DNA from: Tausonia pullulans
Taxonomy: Eukaryota > Basidiomycota > Tremellomycetes > Cystofilobasidiales > Mrakiaceae
Length of the DNA: 64,000 bases
Reading direction: 5' to 3'
NCBI GenBank assembly: GCA_951802195.1
Contig: OX637621.1
Location: forward strand, 1,302,001-1,366,000
Part shown: positions 1 through 11,284 of the stretch, in pieces
Position numbering within the stretch: position 1 is the stretch's first letter
Layout of the letters: every line of letters starts with the position of its first letter
Program-made: the position numbers and the translations under genes
Notes under the pieces: model-generated
Database searches by the model: none
The model's input: the letters and a program-made list of their open reading frames with translations, nothing else
Told to the model about the DNA's origin: nothing

Positions 1-2150
1 CGTGCAGCTCGACGGGCTGCTTCTCCACCTTCCATAGGTGGAGGTCCGTCGATGGGCGGGGCCGCGAGGAGGAAGAGGAATGACAGGGCTCGGCGAAGGC
101 GAGAACGAGGCCGATGGGCCGGTCGGGAGAAAGCTCGTCTTGGCCGAGCTCGATGGCGCCGGCAGTGGCGAAGTCGACGAGAGTGAGATGGGAGAGGATC
201 GCACTGGGTGAAGGGACAGCGTTGGCTGGGGGTGCTGAAGACGCGGTCGGATGTGAAGCAGCCTCGGGGTTCGGGGTAGCGGCGGCGGAGGCGAAGTGAA
301 TCGGAGGGAGAGGACGCGTGGTGATGCCTGAGCGAGGGGAAGATCGTATCAGGGGGAAGAACGATACCAGTCCAGGCCCACGATATGAGATGCAACGCAC
401 TGGCTTCTGTCCCAAGAAGATCAATCTTGACCTCGGCAACCTCGACCCACCGATCCGCCCCGAGCTCCTCGTCAAGCCCTCTCGCCGGCGCAGCCACGGG
501 GACTGGCGGCGTCAGCTCCGTCATCTCCGCCGTTTCTTCAGGTAGCGTCAGCAACTGAATGGGCTCCTCGCCACCGACAGTGAAGGCGGAGAGATCGCCA
601 CCGAGGCCAAGCGAGTGGAAGAGCGCGTTCGGGTCGGACGACGACGACGAGGTTGTCACGACCGGCGGCACGATAGTGGATGCCGGGATCGGTGCTGGAG
701 GGTCGCGAGGGAGGTCTGCCGAGTGAGTGGCAACGTAGAGACAGGAGTCTGTCCGATGAGAGAGAGTGTCAGTGCCGACAACGATCTATTGCCCGGGCCC
801 ACCAGAAACTCACCTTCAGCTCGGAGATGGATCTTTCCCCTCCTAACCCGCCGATCCCTCTTCACCGCAGCGTCGACGGCGCCCTCGCTCCCGCCAACAT
901 GCCCAACAACCTGCGCAGCCTCATCAATCCCCCAGACGCCAACTTCGGGTCCAGCGAACCCGCACCTCAGAACACGGAGCGGCCAGCCAACTCCGAGAAT
1001 CATATTGGAGGAAGAGGAGGAAGACACATCGGCAGCCGGAATGGTGCCAGTGGCTGGGGTAGGAGGAGCCGGATGGTACAGGACGAGTTCATGCGAGGCC
1101 GCGAGGACGAGGAACGTCGGCGGTGTGGAGGCCGAGGAAGCGCGGGTTGGGAGAGGCGGACCGAGGGCTGGGAGACGATGTAGCTTAGGCGGGACGTGAG
1201 GGCCGGGTGGGGAGGACTTCTTCGGTGGTTGCTGTCTGGTTGAGGTGGAGGTGCTGCCTACACCGGCGTCGGTGGCCGTAGAGAACTCGAACGAGGGCTC
1301 CTCGACTTTTGGCGTGAACAAGCCATCGTCGTCATCCTCAACGACCTTGACTGGCTCCTTCTCCTCCTTCTGCTCTGTCTTGCTCGCACCCACGTCCTCC
1401 TCCTTCTTTGACGGAGGCAGCGGTGCTGCCGCCCACTCGCGCTCGCTCCCAAGCCATGCAACATCAATGACCTCCCTTCCAGCCGCAACGGCCCATTGGT
1501 CCCTGACGATCCAGTCGGCCCTAGTACGACCGCCTCCAGCTGCTCCCGATCCTCCGCTGTTATTCGAGAGGATCTCCCAGAGTGCGAGGGTGCCGCCCTG
1601 ACCCGGCGGGCCTTCGAGCGGAAAGAACGCGACGAGGTGCGCGCCGGACGGCGAGGCGGAGAGATACGTCGGAGAGAGATGTGGGAGCGGAAGACGCGGA
1701 AGAGGGAGCGGGAAGGAGAAGGAAGGAGTCGAAGGTGATGACTCCGAGGGAGGAAGTGGCCAGGCACGGAGATGAGGGAGGGGGACCGGGGAAGGCAACG
1801 AGCCGATGACGGTGGTGCTGCTGCTGCTCGGGGAGGAGGACGCGATGGGTAGCGAAGCGATGATGACGTTGTGGGGCGTGAAGGCGAGGGTTCTGGAAAG
1901 GACAACCCTGTCAGTGAGCCCGAAGATAAGATGAAAAGGGGCCTGGCTGGCCGATGACGGACCTCTTTAAATCGCAGCCGCCCAACGCCTCGTACACGTC
2001 TGCCCAGACGAGAGGAGGCGACGTGAGGTGCTGCTGCTCCTTGCCCTTGCCCTTGCTTGGAGAGGAGGAGTTCTGGCCTGCGTCGGCATTGGGAGCCTGG
2101 GATTGGGCGGGGCTAGATGAGGTCGGTCCTGATGGTTGTAGAGAGCCCAT
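1..2150 (-). CDS. MED16: Mediator complex subunit 16-like protein (3' end outside window)
   Basis: A likely component of the Mediator tail module, which links transcription activators to RNA polymerase II in the nucleus. I read exons 1963-2150, 814-1892, 401-748 and 1-327, with introns of 65-73 nt in consistent phase; the gene runs off the left edge. The N-terminus is Ser/Pro-rich, then comes a WD40-like region (SPSGAHLVAFFP, GTLALWEIL, REVIDVAWLG). Next is an acidic Lys/Glu linker around residues 220-260. After the third intron the sequence reads VEVAEVKIDLLG, then SITTRPLPPI, then LHLWKVEKQPVELH. This pattern, with a TRPLPP segment after an alternating hydrophobic strand and a later LxLWK strand, is what I know from fungal Med16/Sin4 proteins. 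Intron 1 has an unusual GTCCGT donor. The first Met at 2150 is followed by a disordered stretch typical of the family. Another WD40-type nuclear protein remains possible. Confidence 0.62.
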
Positions 2151-2614
2151 GAGGGGGATAAGATGGTGGTTGGGAGGACGAGAGAGAGAAGGGATGAAGG
2201 GGCGAACGCCTCTCCTCTACGACGCGTCTCGCCCTGGTCTTGCTCGCTTGGTTGTCACCATGTCTTTCTGAACGTCACTCCCTGTAGCACTTTCGCTCTC
2301 AACATCAAGGAGGGCAGAGGTCGCTATGACATTGTAACCGAGCGAAACAGGGCTCTCTGTCTTCCCCTGATTCAACCGCCGCTAGTAGATCGAGTCTCCC
2401 AACGACCTTCGCTCGCATCCCTTCTCACTGATTTTGTTTGTCCCACGTTGCATTTCCCAACACCCAACGACCGAGAAAAAGAAGATTGAAATACCCCGTG
2501 CTGTTGTGGCTGCTCTTGCCCATCCTCCTCCTCCGCTCATCCAAGGAGCACTCTCTACGACAACCCCTCCATGACTGACCGCTCAAATTCCGTAACCCCT
2601 TGGGGAGACGGTAT
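2151..2614. other. Intergenic: MED16 5' flank and M16 peptidase 3' flank
   Basis: Spacer between two genes on the minus strand. It should hold the MED16 promoter and the terminator of the M16 peptidase gene. I see no gene, tRNA or repeat; open frames here are short and lack conserved sequence. Confidence 0.5.
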
Positions 2615-5013
2615 CTAGTAGATGAGCGAGGACATGTTGGCGCGGATGCGCTGGCTGTGAGGAGAGGAGCTTCGGGTCAGCAATTGCTTGAGAGAAGGGG
2701 AGGGGGGAGGCAACAGGGACGCACTAGTCGTGGAGACCCTCCGTCTGACCCATAGCAGCGACGGCAATCTCAGCGTCCCAGAGGTAAGTCTGGGCAACGC
2801 GCATGATGTCGTCGACCGTGATGGCGTCGATGGCCTCCTCGACCTGCTTCGGGGTGAGCCTCGTGCCGTAGTGGAAGATGTTGCGGGCGATGTCCTCAAC
2901 GATCGACTTGGTGCCGTCGTCAGAGAGGGTGAGGAGAGTGGCCGCCTTGAACTGAGACTTGGCACGCTCAACCTCGGCCTCCGTAGGGGCCATCGACATC
3001 CGCTGCCACTCCTTGAGGGTCCAGTGAACGGTCTCGTCGATGTCAGTGAGCTGTAGCAGGGGGGGAAAAGGGGTCAGTTGAGTAAGCGAACGACCAACAC
3101 AATCTGCCACGACGACTCACGTTCTCCGTAACAAAGTGGACACCCCAGAGACCGGTGTCGGCGTAGGAGAGCGAGAAGTGGCGGAAGGAGTTGGCGTAGC
3201 CACCGTTGGAGAGAATCTCGGTGAGCTTCGAGGAGAGAAGAGGGGCGGCACCAAGCGAGCGGTCCCAGTTGCCCATGATGGAGGCGAGGACGTTCTACAA
3301 AGGAAGGTTCGTCCATCAGCCATCGAGGCCTTTTTTTTATCTCAGCTCGCTTCGACTCCACTCACCATGGCCCAGTAGTCGGGCGACGAGATCGGGACAC
3401 CCTCAACAGCGATCGCAACGTGGCAGTCGTCCCAGGCGTCGTCACGGAGGCGGACCTCGGAACCGATGAACTGGGCCTTCTGCTTCGGGGCACGCTTGAG
3501 CGGGTCCGACGAGGTCTGGAACGAAGCGAGGTGCTTCTGGGCGAGCTCGACGAGCTCGTCGTGGTTGACGGCACCGGCACCGGCGAAGACCATCTTGTCG
3601 GCGTGGAAGTGGTCGGCACGGTACTTCTGGATGTCCTCCTTGGTGATCGACATGATGTTCTCGGTCGGGCCAAGGATGTCGCCTCCGAGGGGCTGGCCTG
3701 GTGGGTTGGGCCAATCGGACGAGCGTTAGATCTCCCCTTCTCGCCGTCCCTCGCTCTCTCGCCAACCCCCTCCCTTCCACCTCAGCCGCCAGCGCCAGCA
3801 CTCACCCTGGAAGGCAATCGCGTGGAGGTGGTCAAAGATGGCCTCGGTCTTGTCCTTAGCGATCTCCTCCGCCTCGCGAATGATGGTTGACCGCTCGGCG
3901 TCGATGGCGGCGGTGTCGATCTTGGGGTTGGCGAGCATGTCGGAGATAATCTCGGTCATCTTGGGGACACCCTCGGCGAGCGAGCGACCGGTGTAGGACG
4001 TAAGCTCGCGCGAAGTGTAAGCGTCGAGACGGCCTCCAATGTTCTCGACATCGGCCTCAAGCTGCTTCAGGGAGCGCGAGGGCGTTCCTGATGGTGGGGA
4101 CGCGCATGGGTAGAGAGAGGGGGAGAGAGAGAGGGAAGGAGGTGGGAGAGAAGGAGGCGAGCGAGGGAGGATGGAGGAAGAGGAGAAAGGAGCAAGACGA
4201 GGCGAGACGCGGGCGAATGGGCGAGCGGATGAACGGGGGGCGCGCGGGGCGAAAGAGGCGAGAGGAGGGGCGAGAGCCGGAAGGAGAGGGAGGCGGAGAC
4301 GACGTCAGCGGGCTGAGACTGGGGGCCTGAGCAGAAATACGGGGAGACTATGAACCCTTGAAGTACTGGGAGACGGCGGGATAGGTGTCAACATGCGACA
4401 AGAAAGGAAGAGCGCCAGAGGGGGGCGGGCGGACGACTCACGACGTGCTCAGCAAAGTGCGCGACTCCAGCCTTGTGGTCGTGACGGGACCCAACGTCGA
4501 AGTAGACGCCGACAGTGGCCGTCTGGGCGTGGGGCTGCGACTCCTGTAGGCCGTGGAAGATGCATGTGGGGAGACGAGAGAGGGACGGAGAGAGGAGAGA
4601 GGACGTGAGCACGGCTGTTCGCTCGCTCGCTCGCTCAATGCACCACCACCCAGCGCTGCCGCGCCGCGCGAAGGGCACGGGCGGGACGGGCGACACGCAC
4701 GGAAGCGACAATGAGACCGCTCGGGAGAGTCGAGATCTTGGTGAGCGGCTGGGGAGGCGTCGCCACGGTCGCGAGGCTCCGGAGGGAGCCGGACTGGAGA
4801 GAGACGAGGAGGAAGACGGCGACCCGAGGTTAGCGCTGGGGACGACGGCGGACGATCTTTTGCCCCCCGAGGCCGTCGTGCCCTGCATCCCTCCTCGAGC
4901 GGACGAGGGGAGGACGGCGGGGCCAGGCGGCGGGCCTCGGGAGCGAGGGGCCGAGGGAGTGGACGGACCGCTCGGGGGAGGGCAAGCGAGCGTGAGAAGA
5001 GACGAGAGGCCAT
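2615..5013 (-). CDS. M16 metallopeptidase: mitochondrial processing peptidase beta / complex III core protein 1
   Basis: Mitochondrial M16-family protein of 467 residues that acts either as the beta subunit of the matrix processing peptidase or as core protein 1 of the cytochrome bc1 complex; in many fungi one protein does both. Nine exons: 4969-5013, 4701-4793, 4442-4543, 4356-4365, 3806-4087, 3366-3697, 3121-3294, 2725-3050, 2615-2654; they total 1404 nt, in frame. The N-terminus MASRLFSRSLALPRA is a typical Arg/Ser-rich presequence. The zinc motif reads HFAEH (family usually HFLEH), followed by YFKGT, DAYTSREL and ILGPTEN; the usual TVYY after SREQ is replaced by TSYT. The C-terminus is QRIRANMSSLIY. 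Exon 4356-4365 is only 10 nt and encodes the conserved FKG. The intron 4088-4355 is long (268 nt) and purine-rich. The altered residues around the metal site leave open whether it is a peptidase or only a core subunit. Confidence 0.9.
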
Positions 5014-5745
5014 TCTGAACAAGGCGAGAGGATGGAGGTCGAAGGGGAGAGAAGCCGCGAGCCAGCGCCCGCCGTCGACGCCCTCGAGCGCGAGCCGCCC
5101 CGGTCCGCGGCGGCCAATCACGGCGTGGCAAGTCAACGGCCGGCCTCACAGGCCGCCCATCTGTCGAGCTCGACGGCCATCTCGTCGGGCCAGAGAGAGA
5201 TCGGCTGAGACGGCGCGTCCTCGTCGCCTGGTGGTCGCGGACAGAAAATGCTGCCCCCGTGGCACGCTCACTCGCCCGCAGCTGGCTCGCCATCCCACGT
5301 GGTGCTCTCGTGAGATGGAGCCCTTGCTGGGCATAGCCCTTCTCCCGCACGCCCAGACGGCCGCTGCGATGACTGCTGAACGAAGCCAGAGGGCCAGACG
5401 CATCGTGGGGGGCGACGACGCCTGCCTGCCACCTCGGTTAACAGGAGTTGCCACCGAGCAGGCTTCACATCGAGCCCGCCACAGCTGTAAGGGTTTCCGG
5501 ATGCACCCAGCAATATTCCTGCCTGCTCGCGGGGTGTTACGACTGGGCACGAGAGAGGAAGAGATTGACTGAGAAGGCTTGAATGAGAGAGACAGGTGTT
5601 CCGAGTCCTCGAGGCGCTCTGCAGCTCGGCCTCCCCGCCTGTCCAGCCCGCCCAGAACTTCAACCAGACACACGCGTCTCTCCTCTTCCCAACGACCACC
5701 ACCGCCACCGCCGCGACTCCGTATCCCCATCCTCAGTCACTTACG
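5014..5745. promoter_or_regulatory. Divergent promoter region, M16 peptidase / RRP46
   Basis: This 732-nt spacer separates two divergent start codons, so it must carry both promoters. It is GC-rich with pyrimidine-rich stretches just before 5746. I recognise no specific transcription factor site, RNA gene or repeat. Confidence 0.4.
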
Positions 5746-6992
5746 ATGGACGTCGACACCTCATCTTCCTCGTTGTCATCCCGACCCGACGGCCGCTCCG
5801 CGACTGAGCAGCGCGCGTTCGACGTCCGCTTCGGAACGCTCTCTCGCGCTGACGGTAGCGCGAGGGTTAGCATGGGTGCGTGTCCCGCTCGACGCTGAGG
5901 TGTCGAAGAGAATCGTGAGCTGACCTCGTAGATTTCTTCTCTGCCTTTCCTCTGTCTCGCTTGGCTCGCTCCCTGTCTGCTGTCCTGTTCGCTCGTGCGC
6001 GCGCGTTGTTGGGTCTCTCTCTCCTCAGGCCCGACGGCCATCCTTGCCTCCTTCTCCGGTCCCATCGAGGTTCGGATACGCGATGAGCGCCTCGATCGAG
6101 CGACGCTCGAGGTCTCCCACCGTCCCTTGGACGGCACGGCCGGTACGGACTTGCCCTTCTCCGTCTCTTCCCCCTCCCAAGTCGAGTCCTGTTCTGACCG
6201 CGTCGCGTCCTCAGGTATCCCTTCCAAGACCCTCGCCTCGACCCTCACGACCTCCCTCTCCCCGCTCCTCAACCTCACCGCTCACCCGCGGTCCCTCATT
6301 CTCCTCACCCTTCAATCTCTCACGGCCCCCCCTCTCCCCGTCCTTCCTGCTCCTCGTCGTTCCCTCGACGACGAACCCTCCACCTCCCAGCCCACGTCCC
6401 CACACGCGCCACTCCCTGCTATCCCCCTCTCCACCAAGAGTCTAGCCCTCACTGCTTCTTCTCTAGCAGCCATGGATGCCGCGTCCGTCGGGCTCTCTGG
6501 ACTCGCCATTGGGGCGTGCGTTGTTCGCTCTTCGCCCTCTTCCACTGGCTCGGCATGGGTCACCGACCCATCGTGGACGGAGGAGCGGACCGCCGGAGCG
6601 AGATTCGGCGTTGGATGGGCGTTCGGCGCCGGCTTGGGTGAGGCCTCACCAAGCGGGAAGAAGCCTGCGGGGGAGGAGGTGGTGTGGTTCGAGGCGGACG
6701 GGGCGTTCGATGAGAAGGATGTGAGTCTTGCCTGTCCCCCCCGACACACTCCCCCATCTTCATGTGACTGGCACGGATCAGAGTCTGACCTCACGGATGT
6801 GTGCTTCGTTTGAAGATCGAGATTGCCCTGGACCTCTCGCTCCAGGCGGCCCGGGAGACGCATGCGCTCATTCGAGCCGCCGTCGAGCGGGAGTTCGAGG
6901 ACGTTGTGAGGGACGTTGCGGCTCCACAGAAGACGAAGAAGGACGAAGACGAGGACGAGGACGAGGACGTGGACGAGGCCATGAATGTATGA
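5746..6992 (+). CDS. RRP46: Exosome complex component Rrp46 (RNase PH-like)
   Basis: A ring subunit of the RNA exosome, which degrades and trims RNA 3' to 5' in nucleus and cytoplasm. Exons 5746-5875, 6029-6142, 6215-6720 and 6816-6992 total 927 nt (308 residues). The start gives MDVDTSSSSLSSRPDG, then the RNase PH-fold signature FGTLSRADGSARVSMG and PTAILASFSGPIEVR, as in Rrp46/EXOSC5. The middle has an alanine/serine-rich loop, then AASVGLSGLAIGACV and VVWFEADGAFDEKD. The C-terminus is a charged tail rich in Glu and Asp. The 72-nt intron 6143-6214 is stop-free and a multiple of three, so retention would only add 24 residues; its CTGACC branch and CTCAG acceptor support splicing. Like other eukaryotic ring subunits it is probably not catalytic. 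Confidence 0.9.
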
Positions 6993-7517
6993 TCTGAGGT
7001 CCTGTTTCTCTTCGACGGACACATACATGGCTACGCCGGTCCTTGACGGGGATGCGAACCCCCTTGATGCGGAGGCGCGAAAGCGACGGCGGACAGGATG
7101 TGTGCTTCCTCATGGGACCCGAATGCTAGCCGCCAGCCCTCGTCCGTCTATCTCAAAGCAAGGGAGAGACGAGGCGCTCAGGTAGACTGGGCACCAGCTC
7201 CAAAAACAGTCGGCAGATGGCTGGCGCAGGGTTCGGTTAGCGGTTAGGTCATGACTTGATCGGACAGGTCCGTCAGATCGCACGCCTCTCTCTCCATCCA
7301 AGAGAATTCGTCAATAGTCTCATAGTTTTTAAGGCGAGGGAGGGGGGTGCACTGCTCCTAGATGTACAAGGAGAAGAGAGAAAGAAGAAGGGAAAGGGGA
7401 GGGAGAAGTGGGGGGGGGGGGTGAGGCTATCTGACAGGTCGAGCGAGACACAGCTCTGACGAGCAGTGAGCCCTAAAATCAAGAGGAGGGAGGAAGACAA
7501 CTGAGCGGTTGAATCGC
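6993..7517. other. Intergenic between convergent RRP46 and RRM-protein genes
   Basis: A spacer of about 525 nt between two 3' ends. It contains a G-rich stretch near 7380-7425 with a run of about ten G. I see no gene; it should hold the two terminators. Confidence 0.45.
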
Positions 7518-8508
7518 TTAGTAGTCATTGCGGCCTGGAAAGGATCAAAGGAAAGCAAGAGTCAGGGTCAGTGACGGGCCAGGCTTGCGGGAATTCGCCA
7601 CCCGCTACACGCCGCTCAACTGACGAGGGTAAGGAGTCCGCTGGGCCCTTCCGACATACGCGGCCTTCTCCTTGCCGTAGTCGATCCTTGGGATCGTTCC
7701 GTTCGGGAGAGGAGTGCCCTCGAGGGCCTCCTTGACAGCCTTGGCCTGAGCAACGTCCGAAAACTCGACGAACGCGAACCCGCGGCTCGCGCCCGTCTCG
7801 CGGTCCCTCGCAACCCTAGCGGCGATGAAGTCCGTAGAGAAAGCCGAGAGGAACTCGCGGAGCTCCTCCTCGGTGATGTCGGCGATTCCACCGATGAAGA
7901 CGCTCGTCGACGGAGGGTTCTGACCGCGAGACTCGCGCTGAGCGTCCCGCTCCTCGGGAGAAAGACGAGGGCGGGCGTACGAGATGCGGAGCGTCCGGCC
8001 GGAGAAGGTCTGCTCGTTGAACGTCTCGACGGCCGCGGTCGCGTCCGGGACCGACTCAAAGTCGACGAATCCGAAGCCCGAGGGGACACCGTCACGCTGG
8101 GGGAGGGCGATCCGGACGGGGCGCTGCTCGCGGAAGAGGTTCTCGAGGTCTAAAGAGGGCGCACAAAGATAAAATCAGCATGTGAGCTCTCAATAGAGAT
8201 AGAGGCAGACGAAGGCGGGCAGTGGGAGACGGAAGTGGAGAGGCTTGCAACGCACCCTGGACGGTCGTGTCAAAGGGGAGGTTGCCGACATAGATCGACG
8301 AGTGAGGGGGGTTCTCCTGGCGAGGAGCCCTCGGGGTACCGTTCTCGGGGTACTCGGAGAACGCCCGACGGAACGAAAGCGATGACACTGCCGAAGGGAC
8401 GACGAGCGACGCCGAGCGGGCGACGGCCGAGCAGGCGACGACGGTCGAAGAGGCGGAAGCACGAGGGAGGACGGCACGGGCAGCGGAGCGGATCGAGCGG
8501 GCGAACAT
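7518..8508 (-). CDS. Two-RRM RNA-binding protein, probably mitochondrial
   Basis: RNA-binding protein of 264 residues with two RNA recognition motifs. Exons 8256-8508, 7625-8149 and 7518-7534 total 795 nt, in frame. Residues 1 to about 50 are rich in Ala, Ser and Arg without acids (MFARSIRSAARAVLPRASAS), as in a mitochondrial targeting signal, and end near FRRAFSEYPENG. RRM1 has RNP2 IYVGNL and RNP1 SGFGFVDF; RRM2 has VFIGGI and RGFAFVEF. The last intron (7535-7624, GTCAGT donor, CACTGACC branch) joins TPYP to the 17-nt last exon ending RRNDY. If it is not spliced the protein ends a few residues earlier at a TAG near 7606. It may act in mitochondrial RNA processing or translation; the exact role is not visible. 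Confidence 0.82.
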
Positions 8509-9082
8509 GGCGGGCAGGAGGAAGAAGGAAAAGGGAAGAGGAAGAAGGGAGGGTTGATCCGCAACTGGGGAGAGGTGGAAACGAGACGGAGAGAGGTTGT
8601 GGAGGTTTGGCTGAAAGAAACGGACACGGCCTTCTTCCCTCCGCCGCTCGGTCCGACTCTTGGAAAACCAAGATCCGCCTTTGGTAGCCGCACTGTCCTT
8701 CTTGTCGCTTTACTTTTCAGGAGGTCTTTCAGGCAGAATGGGAGAGTGAGCTGGGGCGAGGAGACACAGAGAACGTCGTACAACGAGTCGGGTAATCCTT
8801 TGAGGAGCGTTCAAGCCTTGCTAGAGTCCGTGCCGCGCAGCCGAACTTGGCCGAACAATGAGGGACAGGAGAAAGAGTGAGATCTCTACAAAGAGTGTTG
8901 TGCAGCGGCAGAAGAAAACGACGCTCGCGTGAACAAAGGAAAGAGTTGGGTGGAAAGAGAAAGATATGAGAAGGGGAGGCGAAACGTCTAAGATTAAACA
9001 AGGCACTGGAGATCACCCCTGCAGAACGGCGAGGACGTCAATTACTCCTCTGGAGAATATAGAGAGAAAGAGAGCAGGAGAC
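8509..9082. other. Intergenic: RRM-gene promoter and GDA1 3' flank
   Basis: A 574-nt spacer. The stretch just above 8508 is purine-rich and should be the 5' UTR and promoter of the RRM gene. No other feature seen. Confidence 0.4.
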
Positions 9083-11284
9083 TCACTCAAGCATGGCGAG
9101 ACCAGCTCCGAGAGCCCATCCAAGCTCGACGGCGCGAAGCTGCTTGCCGACCTGGGGGAGATGAGATTAGACTCAGGTCAGTCAGCCACATTCGGCCCTT
9201 TCTCTCAGTTCATTCCCCCACTTACCAGAAGATCCCGGTCATCGGTGATCTCGTATCCGAGTCCGAGGAGGGCGTGCATGAACGTCAGGTCGAGGCAGTA
9301 CTCGTCCCTCTCCTCAAGTTCTTTAAGCGCCCCCGGGTTCGACTTAAACGTATTTTGCCAGACGTTGGGCCCGGCGCAAACCGTCTGAGCGAGGCTCTTG
9401 AGCGTCTTGAGCGTGAACGGCCCCTGCTGCTCCTCCTCCTTCAGGAGCGGAGCAATCCGGTCCGTGAAATACGACAGCGCGAGGAAAGACCCCGTGGGGA
9501 ACGTGTCAAGGAGCGAAGGCTGGTAGACACCGTTGAAAGAGCAAGGCTTGACCTCGCAGATGTCATCTTTGGCCATAACGAGTTCAATGACGCGTTTGCA
9601 TGCCTCGTAGCCTCCCGAGGGGGAGCCTTCCATTGTAACATTGACGGGCTTGCGGCCATGCGGGTCGAGCGTGATGATTTTGGACTTGCTCGGAGCGAGG
9701 CAGGGGGACAAGATCTTGGTCGTCTCGGGAGTGAGCTTGTCCCAGACGTCGTCCGCCTGGGTGAACGCCCACCAGAAGGCGACGAGGTTGTGGACCGACC
9801 GCCGGGCGCGCATGAGGCCGTAGCCGAGGTACGAGTGTTGGTAGAGCGTAAATTCGCGGCCGCCGAACGTCAGAGCGTACTTGTGGTCGCCCTCGACAAG
9901 GGTGTCCTTTTCGGGGTTCGGGAACGTGGGAGCAAAGACGATCTGCGTCGACGCGCCGCCAAGATCCATGACGGCGAGCGTCGACGCCGTCACGGGGGCG
10001 TCCTCACCGATAAGGCCGAGGAGGTAGTTGGCGGTAATCCACGCATAGACGCCTACACGCAAGACAAATCAGCACCATCACGACGGAACGACGAGGATTA
10101 CAAAGTACGACCAACCCTCGTCCTTGCCGTCCATGACGACGACGGGCTCCTTCTCGATGAGGGGGAACGGGTAGTCGTTGCGAATGTGGTGCTCAACCTC
10201 TTTGAGGATCGCGTTGCTCTCCTTCTCGCCGAGAAGACGGAGTCCCGCCGTCGCCTTGACCGCGATAGGCGTGCACTTCCTGAGGGTTTCTGGAACGACG
10301 CGAAGGGCCTCGTCGAGGAGCTCGTTGAGGCTTCCCGCAGCCTTGGAGGGGCTGTCCTTGAACGATGAAAGACCCGGCCGAGTCATCTTAAACGTCTCGT
10401 ATTCGAGCATTGGCGCAGCGTTGCAGTAGTTGAACTTGTAGGCGTGAATTCGGGACCCGGTCGAGCCAGCGTCAATGACAAGCGCGTACTGGACAAGCTT
10501 CTTGGTCGGGTCGAAAGGCTTGACGCAGTACGTCGTTCTGGTAGGGTCGTCGTCGTGCTCAAAGGAATCCGGGCCCTTGGGGAGCGGGACCTCCATCGAA
10601 ATCGGCGCAACGGCGTTGGAGGCGGGAGGGGGGGTCAAGATTTTGGGAGGCTGCTTGTTCGTTGGGAGCTTAGGGCCCTTGCCCTTTGAGTTCTCCTTGC
10701 TTTCCTCCGTCAACGGCGGCTTCTTGGGACGGGAGGGGTTGTAGATCCGGTCGTCGTCCTCGGTGGCCTCAGTCGGGTCGTTTGATGAGTGCTTCGGCGG
10801 CGTCACGTCATCGTAATCTTCCGAATCAGCGATGGGAAACGTCTTGATGCCGCTCTGTTTGCCTGAAGTAGATGGGCCAATCAGTTTTAGAGGCAGAATG
10901 GGAGAGTGAAACGCGTCGGACGGAGGCGGGCGGTAAGTCGTCGGTTGAGGAAGCCGGGCAGCCTGGCAGCTCGAAGGACCCGACCCGACCTCACCACTGC
11001 ACGTCGTCCGCGCCTGCGCCGAAGTCCGTCCGCCCCATCTGTCATCACAGAGGGAGAGGGCACGCACCGTGGTCGTAACCGATGGAGCTATCCTTGGCGA
11101 CCTCAGACCGGGCACTCGAGTCGCCCCGGCCCTGATGGGTGAGGAAGAGGACGAGTCCGAGCCCGACTCCGAGGAGCACGGCGTAACGACGCCAGGCGGG
11201 GCGCGCAACAGAAGGCGAGCGGCCGCCTGTCTCTGCGTCGTAGCGGGAGACGGGGGAGTACTTGGATCGGGAAGAAGAGAACAT
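9083..11284 (-). CDS. GDA1: Golgi guanosine/nucleoside diphosphatase (GDA1/CD39 family)
   Basis: Type II membrane enzyme of the Golgi lumen that hydrolyses GDP (and UDP) left after glycosylation, so that nucleotide-sugar import can continue. Exons 11068-11284, 10116-10862, 9226-10052 and 9083-9151 total 1860 nt (619 residues). After a basic cytosolic start there is one transmembrane segment (YAVLLGVGLGLVLFLTH), then a long Lys/Pro/Glu-rich stem, then the apyrase domain. The apyrase conserved regions are clear: VIDAGSTGSR, KATAGLRLL, YAWITANYLLG, MDLGGASTQIVF and near the end ELGWALGAGLAM. The stop directly follows a possible donor (GAGTGAGTC), so an alternative short extra exon after 9083 cannot be excluded. 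A single N-terminal anchor favours Gda1 over the two-anchor Ynd1 type. Confidence 0.93.

Noticed and set aside
656-1905. Several long overlapping frames on both strands inside the MED16 region.
   Set aside because: They are GC-driven shadows: Arg/Ser/Pro-rich, with no conserved motifs, and they break the splice pattern of the real frame.
4090-4350. Purine-rich frames on the plus strand inside the M16 gene.
   Set aside because: The stretch is the 268-nt intron 4088-4355 of the minus-strand gene; the GAG-rich frames are simple-sequence artefacts.
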